NCBI GenBank assembly: GCA_034437795.1
Contig: DAOTTI010000264.1
Coordinates: 1-43,384 of the forward strand
DNA: 43,384 nucleotides
Direction of reading: 5' to 3'
DNA from: DAOTTI01 sp034437795
GTDB lineage: Bacteria; Chloroflexota; UBA11872; UBA12225
The notes under the pieces were generated by a model. The model had not been told where the DNA came from and did no database searches. It worked only from the letters and a program-made list of their open reading frames with translations. Shown piece by piece: positions 32,243 through 40,150 of the stretch; position 1 is the first letter of the stretch, and each line of letters begins with the position of its first letter. A program made the translations under genes and the position numbers.

Positions 32243-32677
32243 TTCCCGCCACCATTGTAGTTGACCGCGCGCCCGCGGGCGCCCCGGTCCAGGCCCGGCA
32301 GGAACCCCCGGTGCAGTGTAGTTGACCGAGCACCCGCGGGCGCCCCGCTATAATCCGGCAGGTGTCACCACCTCGTCCGGACGTTGCGCCGTCGAGTTCC
32401 GTCTCCCTGTGGAAGCGGGCCAGGGTGAGGGCACAGCCGGCCGGCGACGTTGGCTCGCGCCACATCCGGCGCTCTCCCTGGTTTCCCGTTTCCTGGAGCA
32501 GACGCGGCGGTTCCCAGGAGGGCGGCCGGAACCAGCGTTAGGCCCCGATGCGACGCGTTCGCCGGTACCCTGGCCCCGACGCCGTGACGGCCCTGTGCCA
32601 TACGCTGTGTCGCGGACCGGGCGGGATGGGCGCTGGAGCGAGAGCGGGAGCTAGCACCGGCCTATCAGGACCGACAG
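32243..32677. promoter_or_regulatory. Divergent region with 61-base-spaced direct repeats, TATAAT and repeat fragment
   Basis: Two copies of TGTAGTTGACCG followed by CCCGCGGGCGCCCCG start at 32256 and 32317. The second is followed by TATAAT at 32349-32354, but the TTGACC to TATAAT spacing of 21 bases is too long for a standard promoter, so TTGACC may be part of a regulator site. A family A fragment lies at 32397-32432. From about 32548 to 32677 there may be coding sequence in two frames (see the next gene). Confidence 0.5.
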
Positions 32678-33400
32678 ATGGATGCCTTCGTGCTGCCGTA
32701 CTTGGGCCGGTCCATGGGTGTCGTCTTCTGGGGTGTCGGCGGCGCCCCGCGCCGGGCGCGGGCCCAGCCGGAACGCCCAGCGGAAGAGACGCTGGCCATC
32801 TACGCCCCCGCGCCGCTCTCGCCCGGGGAGGTCGCGGAGCTGCGCGCCGCGCTCTTCGCCTCCCTGGGACGCAGCCTGCGTGACAGCGCCCAGGCGCCGG
32901 CCGGGCGCGTCCTGACCTGGTGGTGGGTCGGCGGGGTAGCCGCCACCGCCCTGCTCGCCGCGCGCTCCCTGGAGTTCGGCCCCGGCGCGGCGTGGCTGGC
33001 GCTGGTCGCCGGGCTCACGGCGCTGCCCTTCGCGGCCGGCCGCCCTGTGTGGCCCCCTCGAGCGCCAGGCGTGGCGCGCGCCCTGCACGTGGCGCGGCGC
33101 GCGCGTCGTTTGGAGGTGGTCGCCGGCACCGACCGCCGGCAGGTTGAGCGCGTGGCCGAGATCTGGCGCGTGGCGCGCCGCCTGTCGGGACCGGCCGCGC
33201 AGCAGCTACGCGAGCTGGAGGCCCACTGTCGCGAGACCGGCTGGCGGGCCGCGGCCGAGTTCTACGCCGCCCAGGGCCAGCGCCTCCTGATCGGGGCCGG
33301 TCTGGATGGGGCGCGCGGCCTGCGGGGCTGGCTGCAGCGGCGCGCGCGCCCGCGGCCGGTCCCCGCCGGGATGGCATGGGTGGAGATGCGCTCCTGGTGA
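32678..33400 (+). CDS. Membrane protein of unknown function, first gene of four-gene operon
   Basis: 240 residues from ATG 32678 (AGGA 8 bases upstream). Two membrane helices are likely at about 80-97 (LTWWWVGGVAATALLAARSL) and 105-120 (AAWLALVAGLTALPFA), with a cytoplasmic C-terminal half of about 110 residues rich in Arg and Ala (VERVAEIWRVARRL, RELEAHCRETGW). I recognise no family. The same frame is open upstream back to 32588 without a start codon and reads plausibly as protein (WALERERELAPAYQDRQ), so the gene may begin near 32548 in another frame with a lost or extra base between. The next gene starts inside its stop codon (GTGA). Confidence 0.7.
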   Translation: MDAFVLPYLGRSMGVVFWGVGGAPRRARAQPERPAEETLAIYAPAPLSPGEVAELRAALFASLGRSLRDSAQAPAGRVLTWWWVGGVAATALLAARSLEFGPGAAWLALVAGLTALPFAAGRPVWPPRAPGVARALHVARRARRLEVVAGTDRRQVERVAEIWRVARRLSGPAAQQLRELEAHCRETGWRAAAEFYAAQGQRLLIGAGLDGARGLRGWLQRRARPRPVPAGMAWVEMRSW

Positions 33401-34047
33401 TCAGCATTCGCCTCTACGTCGCGCCCCTGCCGCAGGCCCAGGCCGCCCTGGTGATCCCCGACGCCGCCCTTGCCGACCTGCGCGACGCGGGCTACCTCTT
33501 TACCCGCGAGCCGGCGCCGCTGCTGGTCGAGGTGGTCGCGCCAGAGCCGCCGTCCGGCCCGCTGGCCGACGGCCGGGCCGTGGCGCAGGTGGCCCTGCCC
33601 CTCGTGCGCCGGGCGGCCTTCGCCGCCACCCTGCCCGCGGTGCATCAGCCGGTTGGCCCGCAGGGACGCTGGTACGGCGCCTTGCTCACCTGGGGCTGGC
33701 TCCTGCTGCTGGCCGCCGCCCAGAACGCCCTGCAGGTGCTGGGGGGGCTGTGGCTGGTGGCCGGGCTGCCGTGGGCGCGGGGCTCCTACCGCCGGATCAC
33801 CGTGGGACTGGCCGGCCTGAGCGCCCGCGCCCTGACGCCGGCCCTGGAGACCGCCCAGGTGCGCCTGGTACAGCACGCCGGACTGAGCCGTCTTCCGGCC
33901 ATCCTGGAGGAGGCGGGGGAGGAACGCGCGCGCGCCCTGCGCGATGCCGCCGGCCTGGCCGCTGCCGCTGGCGCGCCGGGGCTACAGTTGTTCTATGAGG
34001 CCCTGGCCGCGGGGCGGGTGCCCCCCGGCGTGTGGGCCATGCTCTGA
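33397..34047 (+). CDS. Membrane protein of unknown function, second gene of operon
   Basis: About 216 residues from GTG 33397, which overlaps the previous stop (GTGA); an ATG at 33376 in the same frame is the alternative. The first 85 residues look soluble and beta-rich (ISIRLYVAPLPQAQAALVIP, LLVEVVAPEPP). A hydrophobic pair of helices follows (WYGALLTWGWLLLLAAAQNALQVLGGLWLVAGLP), then an Ala/Arg-rich helical tail. No family recognised. The short domain with LYVAPLP and membrane pair suggests an assembly partner of the SPFH-like protein encoded two genes on. Confidence 0.7.
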   Translation: MISIRLYVAPLPQAQAALVIPDAALADLRDAGYLFTREPAPLLVEVVAPEPPSGPLADGRAVAQVALPLVRRAAFAATLPAVHQPVGPQGRWYGALLTWGWLLLLAAAQNALQVLGGLWLVAGLPWARGSYRRITVGLAGLSARALTPALETAQVRLVQHAGLSRLPAILEEAGEERARALRDAAGLAAAAGAPGLQLFYEALAAGRVPPGVWAML

Positions 34048-34057
34048 CCGCGGAACC

Positions 34058-35050
34058 GTGGACCTCTTCGACACCCCCATCACCAACGAGGCCCTGCGCC
34101 GGTTCGCCGACGAGCCCGCCTGGCTGGCCGCGATGCGTGACGTGGCGGGGACGGCGGAGCACCAGGAGCTGCCGGACGGGTACGGCCTCGGCGGCTCCCG
34201 CCACCTCTATTCCCTGGGGGCGCCGGCGGCGCGCGAGCGCATCTGGCTCCAGTGCGACGGCGCCTTCGAGCCCCAGGTGGCGGCCTTTCTGGCCTGGGCG
34301 ATGGCGGAATCGCTGCAGGGCACGCGCGCCAGCCGGTACCGGCACGTGGCCGTGGGCCGCGCGTACCTGGCCGTGCTTGGCCCGTCCTGGTGCGCGCCCG
34401 GCGAGGCCGTTGACCGCGTGCCCCCGGTCTTCGACGCCGGCCGCCTGGGCGCAACGCCTGCCGTGCTGGCCGCGCTGGATCGCTTTGCCCCCACCCTGGT
34501 CGTGCACCTCCAGGATTGGGGACGCTCCACCGAGCGCGCCGGCGCCGCGCGCAACGGCCAGGTGGGGCCGTCACACCTGGTCCCGCCAGGCACCGGCCTG
34601 AGACTGGTGGAAAGCTTCTACCTGGACCCAGACCTCCACCGGCGCATCGGCGAACGCGACCCTTCGCGCCGGCGCCTGCGGCGGCGCTCGCCGGAGGCGC
34701 GTGCGCTGGACGGCCATCCCGATGCCCGCCTCGGCCAGGTGGTCCGGCAGTACGTCAACCGCCTGGGCTACCGTCTGTTCGACGCCGAGCATGAGTGGTT
34801 CGCCAGCCGCGATCCAAGCATGGCCGCCGCGGTGCGCCTGGCCCCCGGCCGGTACGCGGTGCGGGCCGAATGGCGCGGGCTGGGTGGGGCCTCACTGGCC
34901 GAGTGGGCGCTCCTGCGCTTTGGCGCCACCGGCCTGACTGGACAGACGTTCGATAATCCTCCTGAGGACCGGGCCGCCCAGGCCCTGGCGCTAGCGGACG
35001 GCGCCGTGATGTACCGCCTGGGGCTGCAACGACTGGAGCCAGAGCCATGA
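34058..35050 (+). CDS. Soluble protein of unknown function, third gene of operon
   Basis: 330 residues from GTG 34058, 10 bases after the previous stop. No membrane helix or signal peptide. Segments such as HLYSLGAPAARERIWLQCDG, AFLAWAMAESLQG, LDRFAPTLVVHLQDWGRST and VESFYLDPDLHRRIGERDP are well formed but match no motif I know. The middle carries strongly basic RRRLRRRSPEAR. The ATG of the next gene overlaps its stop (ATGA). The protein is probably cytoplasmic and may work with the three membrane-linked products around it. Confidence 0.7.
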   Translation: MDLFDTPITNEALRRFADEPAWLAAMRDVAGTAEHQELPDGYGLGGSRHLYSLGAPAARERIWLQCDGAFEPQVAAFLAWAMAESLQGTRASRYRHVAVGRAYLAVLGPSWCAPGEAVDRVPPVFDAGRLGATPAVLAALDRFAPTLVVHLQDWGRSTERAGAARNGQVGPSHLVPPGTGLRLVESFYLDPDLHRRIGERDPSRRRLRRRSPEARALDGHPDARLGQVVRQYVNRLGYRLFDAEHEWFASRDPSMAAAVRLAPGRYAVRAEWRGLGGASLAEWALLRFGATGLTGQTFDNPPEDRAAQALALADGAVMYRLGLQRLEPEP

Positions 35051-36672
35051 CTGAGCCCGCCGCCACGGCTGAGGCGCGCGCCCCCGAAGGGGAGGCGCCG
35101 GTGCGGGGTGGCCCCGGCACGATCGTCTATTACCGCCTGCCTCATCCCCTGCGAGACGGGCAGCTCCTGCTCTTTGACCAGGACCGCGCCGAGGCCGTGC
35201 TCGATGCGGCCCGCGGGGGCGCAGCCGTCGAGCGCCTGGCCGTCGGCGGCGCCATGCCCCCGGATGAGCGCGAGGTGCGTCAGCTGGAGGCGCGGTGGCG
35301 GCGCCGGCTGGTGGGCGCGGCGCGGCGCGCGACAGGGAAGGCCATCTTCTATCTGCTCCTGGGCCCAGCGCTGGCGCTCCTGTGGGTCAACTTCGCGGAA
35401 GCGGTGGCTGCGCTCTTCTTCTGGTTTCCGCCCCTGGCCGTCCTCATCGCCACCCACGGCGCCATCTCCGGCGGCCTGCTCCTGGCCGTCGTCGTTGGCC
35501 TGCTTCCCGTTTTCTGGGCCTGGCGCCGCGCCTGGCGCCACCTCGCGGAGGCCCGCCGGTGGGGCAGGCTGGCGCGCGTGCTGGGCAGCCGGCGCTTCCG
35601 CGACTCGGCGCTGCACCTCGCGACCGATCCGGGGCTGGCTGCCCTGGAGCAGGCGGCGGGTGGCGATCTGGACCGCCTGCGTGAAGCGGTGAAGGCGCTG
35701 GAGGAGCGGGGCGCGGACGGCGCTGGCGAGGCGGCGGCCCTGGCCCGCAGCCTCTACCGCGCGTGCGCCCTGCGCGGGTTCCCCCTGCTGGCCGGCGTCT
35801 TTCACGATCTCTACCGGCGCTTCGACGTCGCCGAGCAGCGGGTCACCCGTCTGGAGCAAGGGGCGAGCGGCGTCCTGGCCGAGCGCAAGGCCGGCGCTGA
35901 GCTCCAGCGCGCGCGCCGCGAGAGCGCCCTGCGTCTGGCCCCCTATTCGCCGGCGGCCCGCGCCAGCGCCCACTCCCTGGCCCCCGCTGCCGGCGCGCTG
36001 GCCGGCGCGGCCGCGCTCGCCTTCGCCTTCCTGCTCACCGGCACGTTCTGGGTCGAGCCGGACCAGGCGGTGATCGTCGATCCCCCGTCGGCGCGGCTGG
36101 CCCGCCTGGCCGGCGCCCTCGGGCTCTCCCTGCCGGCCGACGCCTTCCCGCCGAACGCGGTGCAGGTGGTGCGCGACCCCGGCTTCAACTGGGGCTGGCC
36201 GCTCCCATTCGCCGCCCGCCACGCCATAACGCTGGGAGAGCAGCGCCTCACTCTCCGCGCCGTCTTCCGCCAGACCGGGCCCAACCGCTATGACGTGGTC
36301 TTCATGGAGGTCCGCTTCCGCATCAGCGACGTACCGCGGTGGGCCCAGCGTGACCGTGACGGCCACGGGGTGGACCGGCTGGCGGGGGAGCTGTCGTCCT
36401 TCCTGCAAGACGTGCTGCAGCGCTCGCGCCAGGAGGCGCGGCGCGTCGTGGCGCAGCAGAACCCATCGCTGGCCGACGATCCGGCGCAGCTCGCCGCGCG
36501 TGCCGACCAGCTCGTGGAGGCCAGGTTGGACGATCTGATGCGCGCGTTTGTGAACGAGCTGGGGAACTCCAGCGCCGCGCGAGACGCCGGCATCCAGGTC
36601 AGCCGCGACGCTCGCTGGCAGCTGGTCCGCGGCGTCCCAGGAGAGATTGCCGGCGTGTCCCCCGTGGAATAG
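35047..36672 (+). CDS. Membrane protein with C-terminal SPFH/band-7-like domain
   Basis: 541 residues. Residues 1-95 are soluble with GTIVYYRLPHPLRDG. Hydrophobic helices follow at about 98-165 (AIFYLLLGPALALLWVNF, FFWFPPLAVLIATHG, GLLLAVVVGLLPVFWAW). An Arg/Ala-rich helical region continues to about 310. A further helix (LAGAAALAFAFLLTGTFWV) then leads into VEPDQAVIVDPPS, GFNWGWPLPF, VVFMEVRFRISDVPRW and a charged helix RSRQEARRVVAQQN; this resembles the SPFH/HflK-type beta domain plus coiled-coil, but the match is by eye and only moderate. The stop is 48 bases before the rodZ-like start. It closes the operon. Confidence 0.68.
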   Translation: MTEPAATAEARAPEGEAPVRGGPGTIVYYRLPHPLRDGQLLLFDQDRAEAVLDAARGGAAVERLAVGGAMPPDEREVRQLEARWRRRLVGAARRATGKAIFYLLLGPALALLWVNFAEAVAALFFWFPPLAVLIATHGAISGGLLLAVVVGLLPVFWAWRRAWRHLAEARRWGRLARVLGSRRFRDSALHLATDPGLAALEQAAGGDLDRLREAVKALEERGADGAGEAAALARSLYRACALRGFPLLAGVFHDLYRRFDVAEQRVTRLEQGASGVLAERKAGAELQRARRESALRLAPYSPAARASAHSLAPAAGALAGAAALAFAFLLTGTFWVEPDQAVIVDPPSARLARLAGALGLSLPADAFPPNAVQVVRDPGFNWGWPLPFAARHAITLGEQRLTLRAVFRQTGPNRYDVVFMEVRFRISDVPRWAQRDRDGHGVDRLAGELSSFLQDVLQRSRQEARRVVAQQNPSLADDPAQLAARADQLVEARLDDLMRAFVNELGNSSAARDAGIQVSRDARWQLVRGVPGEIAGVSPVE

Positions 36673-36720
36673 CTCCGCCAGCCTGCCTCGTGGCTCGTTA
36701 ATCCGTTAGGTAGACTCGGA

Positions 36721-37569
36721 GTGGTAGACACCTTGGCATCTCCGCCCAGCGGGGTGCGTCGCGGGCCGCCGGCCGGCGCGCCTCTCCGTGAGACCGAGCC
36801 CCAACCGAGGCGGGAGCCGGCCAGCCCCGGTGAGATCCTGCGCGCCGCGCGTCTGCGCCGGCGCATCTCCCTGGCGGAAGCCGAACAAGCGACGCGCATC
36901 CGGCAGCGCTACCTGCAGGCGCTGGAGGACGACGACCTGAGTGCCCTGCCTGCCGGCGCCTACGTGCGCGGGTTCCTGCGTAACTACGCCATCTTCCTGG
37001 GGGTGCCGCCGGACCAGGTGCTGCAGGGGGTGCGCGAACGGCGCCCCAGGGACCGGCGCGCCACCCTGCGGGCGCCCAGCCGTCCGGTGCGCCTGGGTGT
37101 GCCGCGGGCGATGTGGGGGCTGGCGGCCGTGGCCAGTGTTGGCGGCCTGGTGGTGCTCATTCTGCTGTGGCTCGGCGTCACCGCTCCGGAGGAGAGCGCG
37201 CGGACGGCCGGCAGCGCTCCCGCTGCCACCGCCACTCCCCTGGTGCAGCTGCCACCTCTGGCGCCCCCCGCCACGCCGACCGTCCTCCCCACCACCGTGC
37301 CGGGTCCGTCGGCCACCCCCACGGCCGGTGGGCGCCAGGTCGAGGTGGAGCTCCGCACGCTCGACCGCGCCTGGGTGCGCGCCACGGTCGACGGGCGGGT
37401 CGTCTTTGAAGAGACGCTGCCCCCCGGGCAGGTGCAGCGCTGGACCGGCCAGCAGAGCGTCGCCTTGCGCGTCGGCAATGCCGGCGGGGTCGAGCTTACG
37501 GTCAACGGCCAGCGTGTCGGCCCGCTCGGACCGCCAGGCCAGCCCGTGGACCGCGAGTTCACGCGCTAA
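36721..37569 (+). CDS. RodZ-like helix-turn-helix membrane protein
   Basis: 282 residues. GEILRAARLRRRISLAEAEQATRIRQRYLQ and ALEDDDLSALPAGAYVRGFLRNYA form the RodZ N-terminal HTH (about 38-90), which in other bacteria binds MreB. A basic stretch and a membrane helix (MWGLAAVASVGGLVVLILLWLG) follow, then a Thr/Pro/Ala linker (about 160-200), and a DUF4115-type C-terminal domain with VEVELRTLDRAWVRATVDG, VVFEETLPPGQ and LRVGNAGGVELTVNG. Length and order fit RodZ. No mreB lies nearby. The GTG start is 48 bases after the SPFH-like gene. Confidence 0.86.
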   Translation: MVDTLASPPSGVRRGPPAGAPLRETEPQPRREPASPGEILRAARLRRRISLAEAEQATRIRQRYLQALEDDDLSALPAGAYVRGFLRNYAIFLGVPPDQVLQGVRERRPRDRRATLRAPSRPVRLGVPRAMWGLAAVASVGGLVVLILLWLGVTAPEESARTAGSAPAATATPLVQLPPLAPPATPTVLPTTVPGPSATPTAGGRQVEVELRTLDRAWVRATVDGRVVFEETLPPGQVQRWTGQQSVALRVGNAGGVELTVNGQRVGPLGPPGQPVDREFTR

Positions 37570-37764
37570 CCTGAGTTCCTGTGGCAACGGCCGGCCGTTT
37601 CCTGCCGCGCCAGCGCCCCAATGGGCGTGGCCGGGTATTTCTCAACGGAGCCCTCACCCTCTCCCTTTGGGAGACGGAACTCGTCGTCGCTCCAGGTTGA
37701 AGGGCGCCAGCCGTCCCGGCAGCGATGCTGCCGGCTCCACCGAAACTGTTACGCTTTGCTTCGC
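37570..37764. repeat. Gap with a family A repeat copy before rimO
   Basis: GGAGCCCTCACC then CTCTCCCTTTGGGAGACGG at about 37650-37678. A start-proximal TACGCT (37750-37755) may be a weak -10 for rimO; a similar word precedes moaD. No gene is seen. Confidence 0.6.
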
Positions 37765-39240
37765 ATGAGCCAGAAGCTCCAGACCTTCTTCGTCGAGAAC
37801 CTGGGCTGTCCCAAGAACGCGGTGGAAGGCGAAGGGATGGCCGAGCGCCTCACACGCGCCGGCTACCGCGAGGCCCGCTCCGCCAGCGAGGCCGACGTCA
37901 TCGTCGTCAACACCTGTAGCTTTATCCGCCCAGCCCAGGAAGAGTCGATCGACCGCATCTTCCACTACCTCGGCCGGCGCCGGCCGGGCCAGCGCGTCAT
38001 CGCCGCCGGCTGCCTCGCCGAGCGCTTCGGCGCGGCCCTGGAGCAGGAGATCCCCGAGCTCGACGGCATCCTGGGCACGCGTCGGTGGCACCAGATTGAC
38101 CGGCTGGTCCAGGAGCTCGAGCGCGGCGTTCGCCCCTGCTGGCACGGCGCGGGACCCAACGCGGCCGGCGGCGCTGGCGATGATCCGACCTTTCGGCGGC
38201 GCGCCGCCGGCCCAACGGCGTACGTCAAGATCGCCGAAGGGTGCAACATGAGCTGCTCCTTCTGCGCCATCCCCAGCTTCAAGGGGCCGCAGCGCAGCAA
38301 ACCGCCCGCAGACGTCATCCGCGAGGTCCGCGAGCTGGTGGACGGGGGCGCACGCGAGGTGATCCTGGTCGCCCAGAACAGCACCGCCTACGGCCAGGAC
38401 GTCGCGCGCGAGCCTGAGCTGCGGGGCCTGACCCTGGCTCGCCTGCTGGAGGCCATCTGCCACGCGGTCCCCGACCTGCCCTGGCTGCGCGTCCATTACT
38501 GCTACCCGGGCTGGGTTAATGACGACCTCCTGCGGACGATGGCGGCGCTGCCGCAGGTGGTCAAGTACCTCGACATGCCGCTGCAGCACGCCCATCCAGA
38601 CATCCTGGGAGCCATGAACCGGCCGCGGGACATCCAGCACGTGCAGGACGTGCTGGCCCGCGCGAGAGAGCTGATGCCGGACGTGGCCCTGCGCACCACC
38701 TTCATCGTCGGCTTTCCCGGCGAGACGGACCAACATTTCCAATTCCTGCTGGACTTCATGGACGAGGTGCGCTTCGACCACGTCGGCATCTTCCCCTTCT
38801 ATGCCGAGGAAGGGACGCCGGCGGCAGGGCTCCCCGCGCAAGTGCCGGACCGCGTGAAGCAGGCGCGCAAGCGCCGCGCGCTCGAGCGCCAGCAGCGCAT
38901 CTCGCTGGCGCGAAACCGCGCGTTCGTCGGCAGGGAGCTGCTGGTCCTGGTGGAAGGGAAGGCCGAGCAAGGGGCCGACGGTATCGAACTGGCCGGCCGA
39001 ACGTATCGCGATGCCCCGGAGGTGGATGGGCTGGTCCTGTTCCGTGGCCGGGCGGAACGGGGTGACCTGGTGCCGGTCCGCATCACCGGAGCGGGGCCGT
39101 ACGACCTGTTCGGCGAGCAGGTGGGGGCCGGCCTGCCGGCGCCAGAAACGGAGCGCGCGTCCGCGCCGGCACGGCCATCGGGCGCGCCGGCTCCGCGGCG
39201 CATTGGCCTGCGGCCCCTACCCGTGCTCCAGCCCAGGTAA
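37765..39240 (+). CDS. rimO: Ribosomal protein S12 methylthiotransferase RimO
   Basis: 491 residues. RimO adds a methylthio group to Asp of ribosomal protein S12 using two 4Fe-4S clusters. The N-terminal MTTase domain has FFVENLGCPKN, VVNTCSF and AAGCLAE with the three cluster Cys residues. The radical SAM motif CNMSCSFC is at about 160-167, then VILVAQNSTAYGQD and LDMPLQHAHPDILGAMNR. A C-terminal TRAM domain ends near LVPVRITGAGPYDLFG. The AQNSTAYG wording favours RimO over MiaB. A Pro/Ala-rich tail of about 35 residues is extra. I chose ATG 37765; an earlier in-frame start lies in the repeat. Confidence 0.93.
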   Translation: MSQKLQTFFVENLGCPKNAVEGEGMAERLTRAGYREARSASEADVIVVNTCSFIRPAQEESIDRIFHYLGRRRPGQRVIAAGCLAERFGAALEQEIPELDGILGTRRWHQIDRLVQELERGVRPCWHGAGPNAAGGAGDDPTFRRRAAGPTAYVKIAEGCNMSCSFCAIPSFKGPQRSKPPADVIREVRELVDGGAREVILVAQNSTAYGQDVAREPELRGLTLARLLEAICHAVPDLPWLRVHYCYPGWVNDDLLRTMAALPQVVKYLDMPLQHAHPDILGAMNRPRDIQHVQDVLARARELMPDVALRTTFIVGFPGETDQHFQFLLDFMDEVRFDHVGIFPFYAEEGTPAAGLPAQVPDRVKQARKRRALERQQRISLARNRAFVGRELLVLVEGKAEQGADGIELAGRTYRDAPEVDGLVLFRGRAERGDLVPVRITGAGPYDLFGEQVGAGLPAPETERASAPARPSGAPAPRRIGLRPLPVLQPR

Positions 39241-39523
39241 GTTAGCCGCGCGGCGCGGTCGGCGCACATCGTCCCGCGCCGCCAGGCGGGGACCATTTAT
39301 CAGTCTCGTCTCCGCCTGGGGGAGGCTTAGGGGTGACGCCTCGACCTTCACCGGCAGCAATGAGTGCCATCTCCCATAGGGAAAGGGTTCGGGTGAGGGC
39401 TCGACCTTCACCGGCAGTAATCAGTCCCCTCTCCCTTTGCGGGAGCAGGAGCCCGCGAGGCGGGCGGCGGTGAGGGCTCCGCTGGTGAATGCGCTGCGCC
39501 TGGCCCGATGGAAACGATGTGCG
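39241..39523. repeat. Repeat-rich gap with a 60-base-spaced direct repeat
   Basis: TCGACCTTCACCGGCAG followed by YAAT occurs at 39341 and again at 39401, exactly 60 bases apart, each next to a family A-type core (GTCTCCGCC..., CCCATAGGGAAAGGG; CCCCTCTCCCTTTGCGGGAG at 39426). The last copy runs to TGAGGGCTCC. No gene before pgsA is supported. Confidence 0.7.
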
Positions 39524-40138
39524 ATGGCGCGTAGGCGCCATGAGCCGGCCCTTTGGCCGCGGCACGTGCAGCAGGGCCAGCTTCCCTCCACGTGGCTCAC
39601 GCTAGCCAACGGGGCCACGTTCCTGCGCGCGGCGGCGATCCCGCTGGTGCTGGTCCTGCTGGCCGGCACGTGGCCAGGCGCGCGCCTGGGGGCGGCCGGC
39701 GTCTTTCTCCTGGCGGCACTGACCGATGCCCTGGACGGCTATCTGGCGCGCCGGGGCGGCACCGCTTCGCTGCTCGGGCTAGTGCTCGACCTCACGGCCG
39801 ATAAGCTCCTGATCGCGATCGTGCTGATCGCCCTGGTCGGGCGCCAGGAGGCCCCCGCCTGGGCCGCAGTCGCCATCGTCAGCCGCGAGATCGTCGTCTC
39901 CGCCGTGCGCACCTACGCCGCGGCCCGCCAGGTCGTGCTCGCGCCCCAGACCCTGGGCAAGGTCAAGATGGTGGTGACCAGCGCCGCCGTTGGGGCCGCC
40001 ATCGCCCGCCTGCCGGGCGCACCCTGGCTCCTGGCGCTGGCGGTCGTGCTCACGCTGGCTTCGTCCTGGCCATACCTCGCCGCCGGCGCCCGTCTCGCCC
40101 GGTCTGCCTCCGTCACCGGCGGGCCGCCCAGGCTATAA
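39524..40138 (+). CDS. pgsA: CDP-alcohol phosphatidyltransferase, PgsA-like
   Basis: 204 residues with about five membrane helices. The family signature is complete: DALDGYLARRGG, then GLVLDLTADK, giving the D-G-x2-A-R-x8-G-x3-D-x3-D pattern that binds the metal and CDP-diacylglycerol. PgsA makes phosphatidylglycerol phosphate from CDP-diacylglycerol and glycerol 3-phosphate; a paralogue with another alcohol cannot be excluded. I chose ATG 39524 (MARRRHEP), because earlier in-frame starts lie in the repeat region and add unrelated residues. The stop is inside the TATAAT that probably drives accD. Confidence 0.88.
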   Translation: MARRRHEPALWPRHVQQGQLPSTWLTLANGATFLRAAAIPLVLVLLAGTWPGARLGAAGVFLLAALTDALDGYLARRGGTASLLGLVLDLTADKLLIAIVLIALVGRQEAPAWAAVAIVSREIVVSAVRTYAAARQVVLAPQTLGKVKMVVTSAAVGAAIARLPGAPWLLALAVVLTLASSWPYLAAGARLARSASVTGGPPRL

Positions 40139-40139
40139 T
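40134..40139 (+). promoter_or_regulatory. -10 element TATAAT for accD-accA
   Basis: A perfect TATAAT overlaps the pgsA stop and lies 11 bases before the accD ATG. The -35 position is poor (CGTCAC at 17 bases). Transcription would begin within about 5 bases of the start codon, so the message is nearly leaderless. Confidence 0.5.
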
Positions 40140-40150
40140 TCGCCTCGCTC

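Noticed and set aside
32322..32654. A 110-codon open frame upstream of the membrane operon
   Set aside because: It crosses the promoter box and a repeat fragment, is Arg/Pro-rich without a ribosome site, and does not resemble a protein.
37621..37764. N-terminal extension of RimO reading PSPSPFGRR
   Set aside because: The extension is the translation of a family A repeat, not protein. ATG 37765 gives the usual RimO start.
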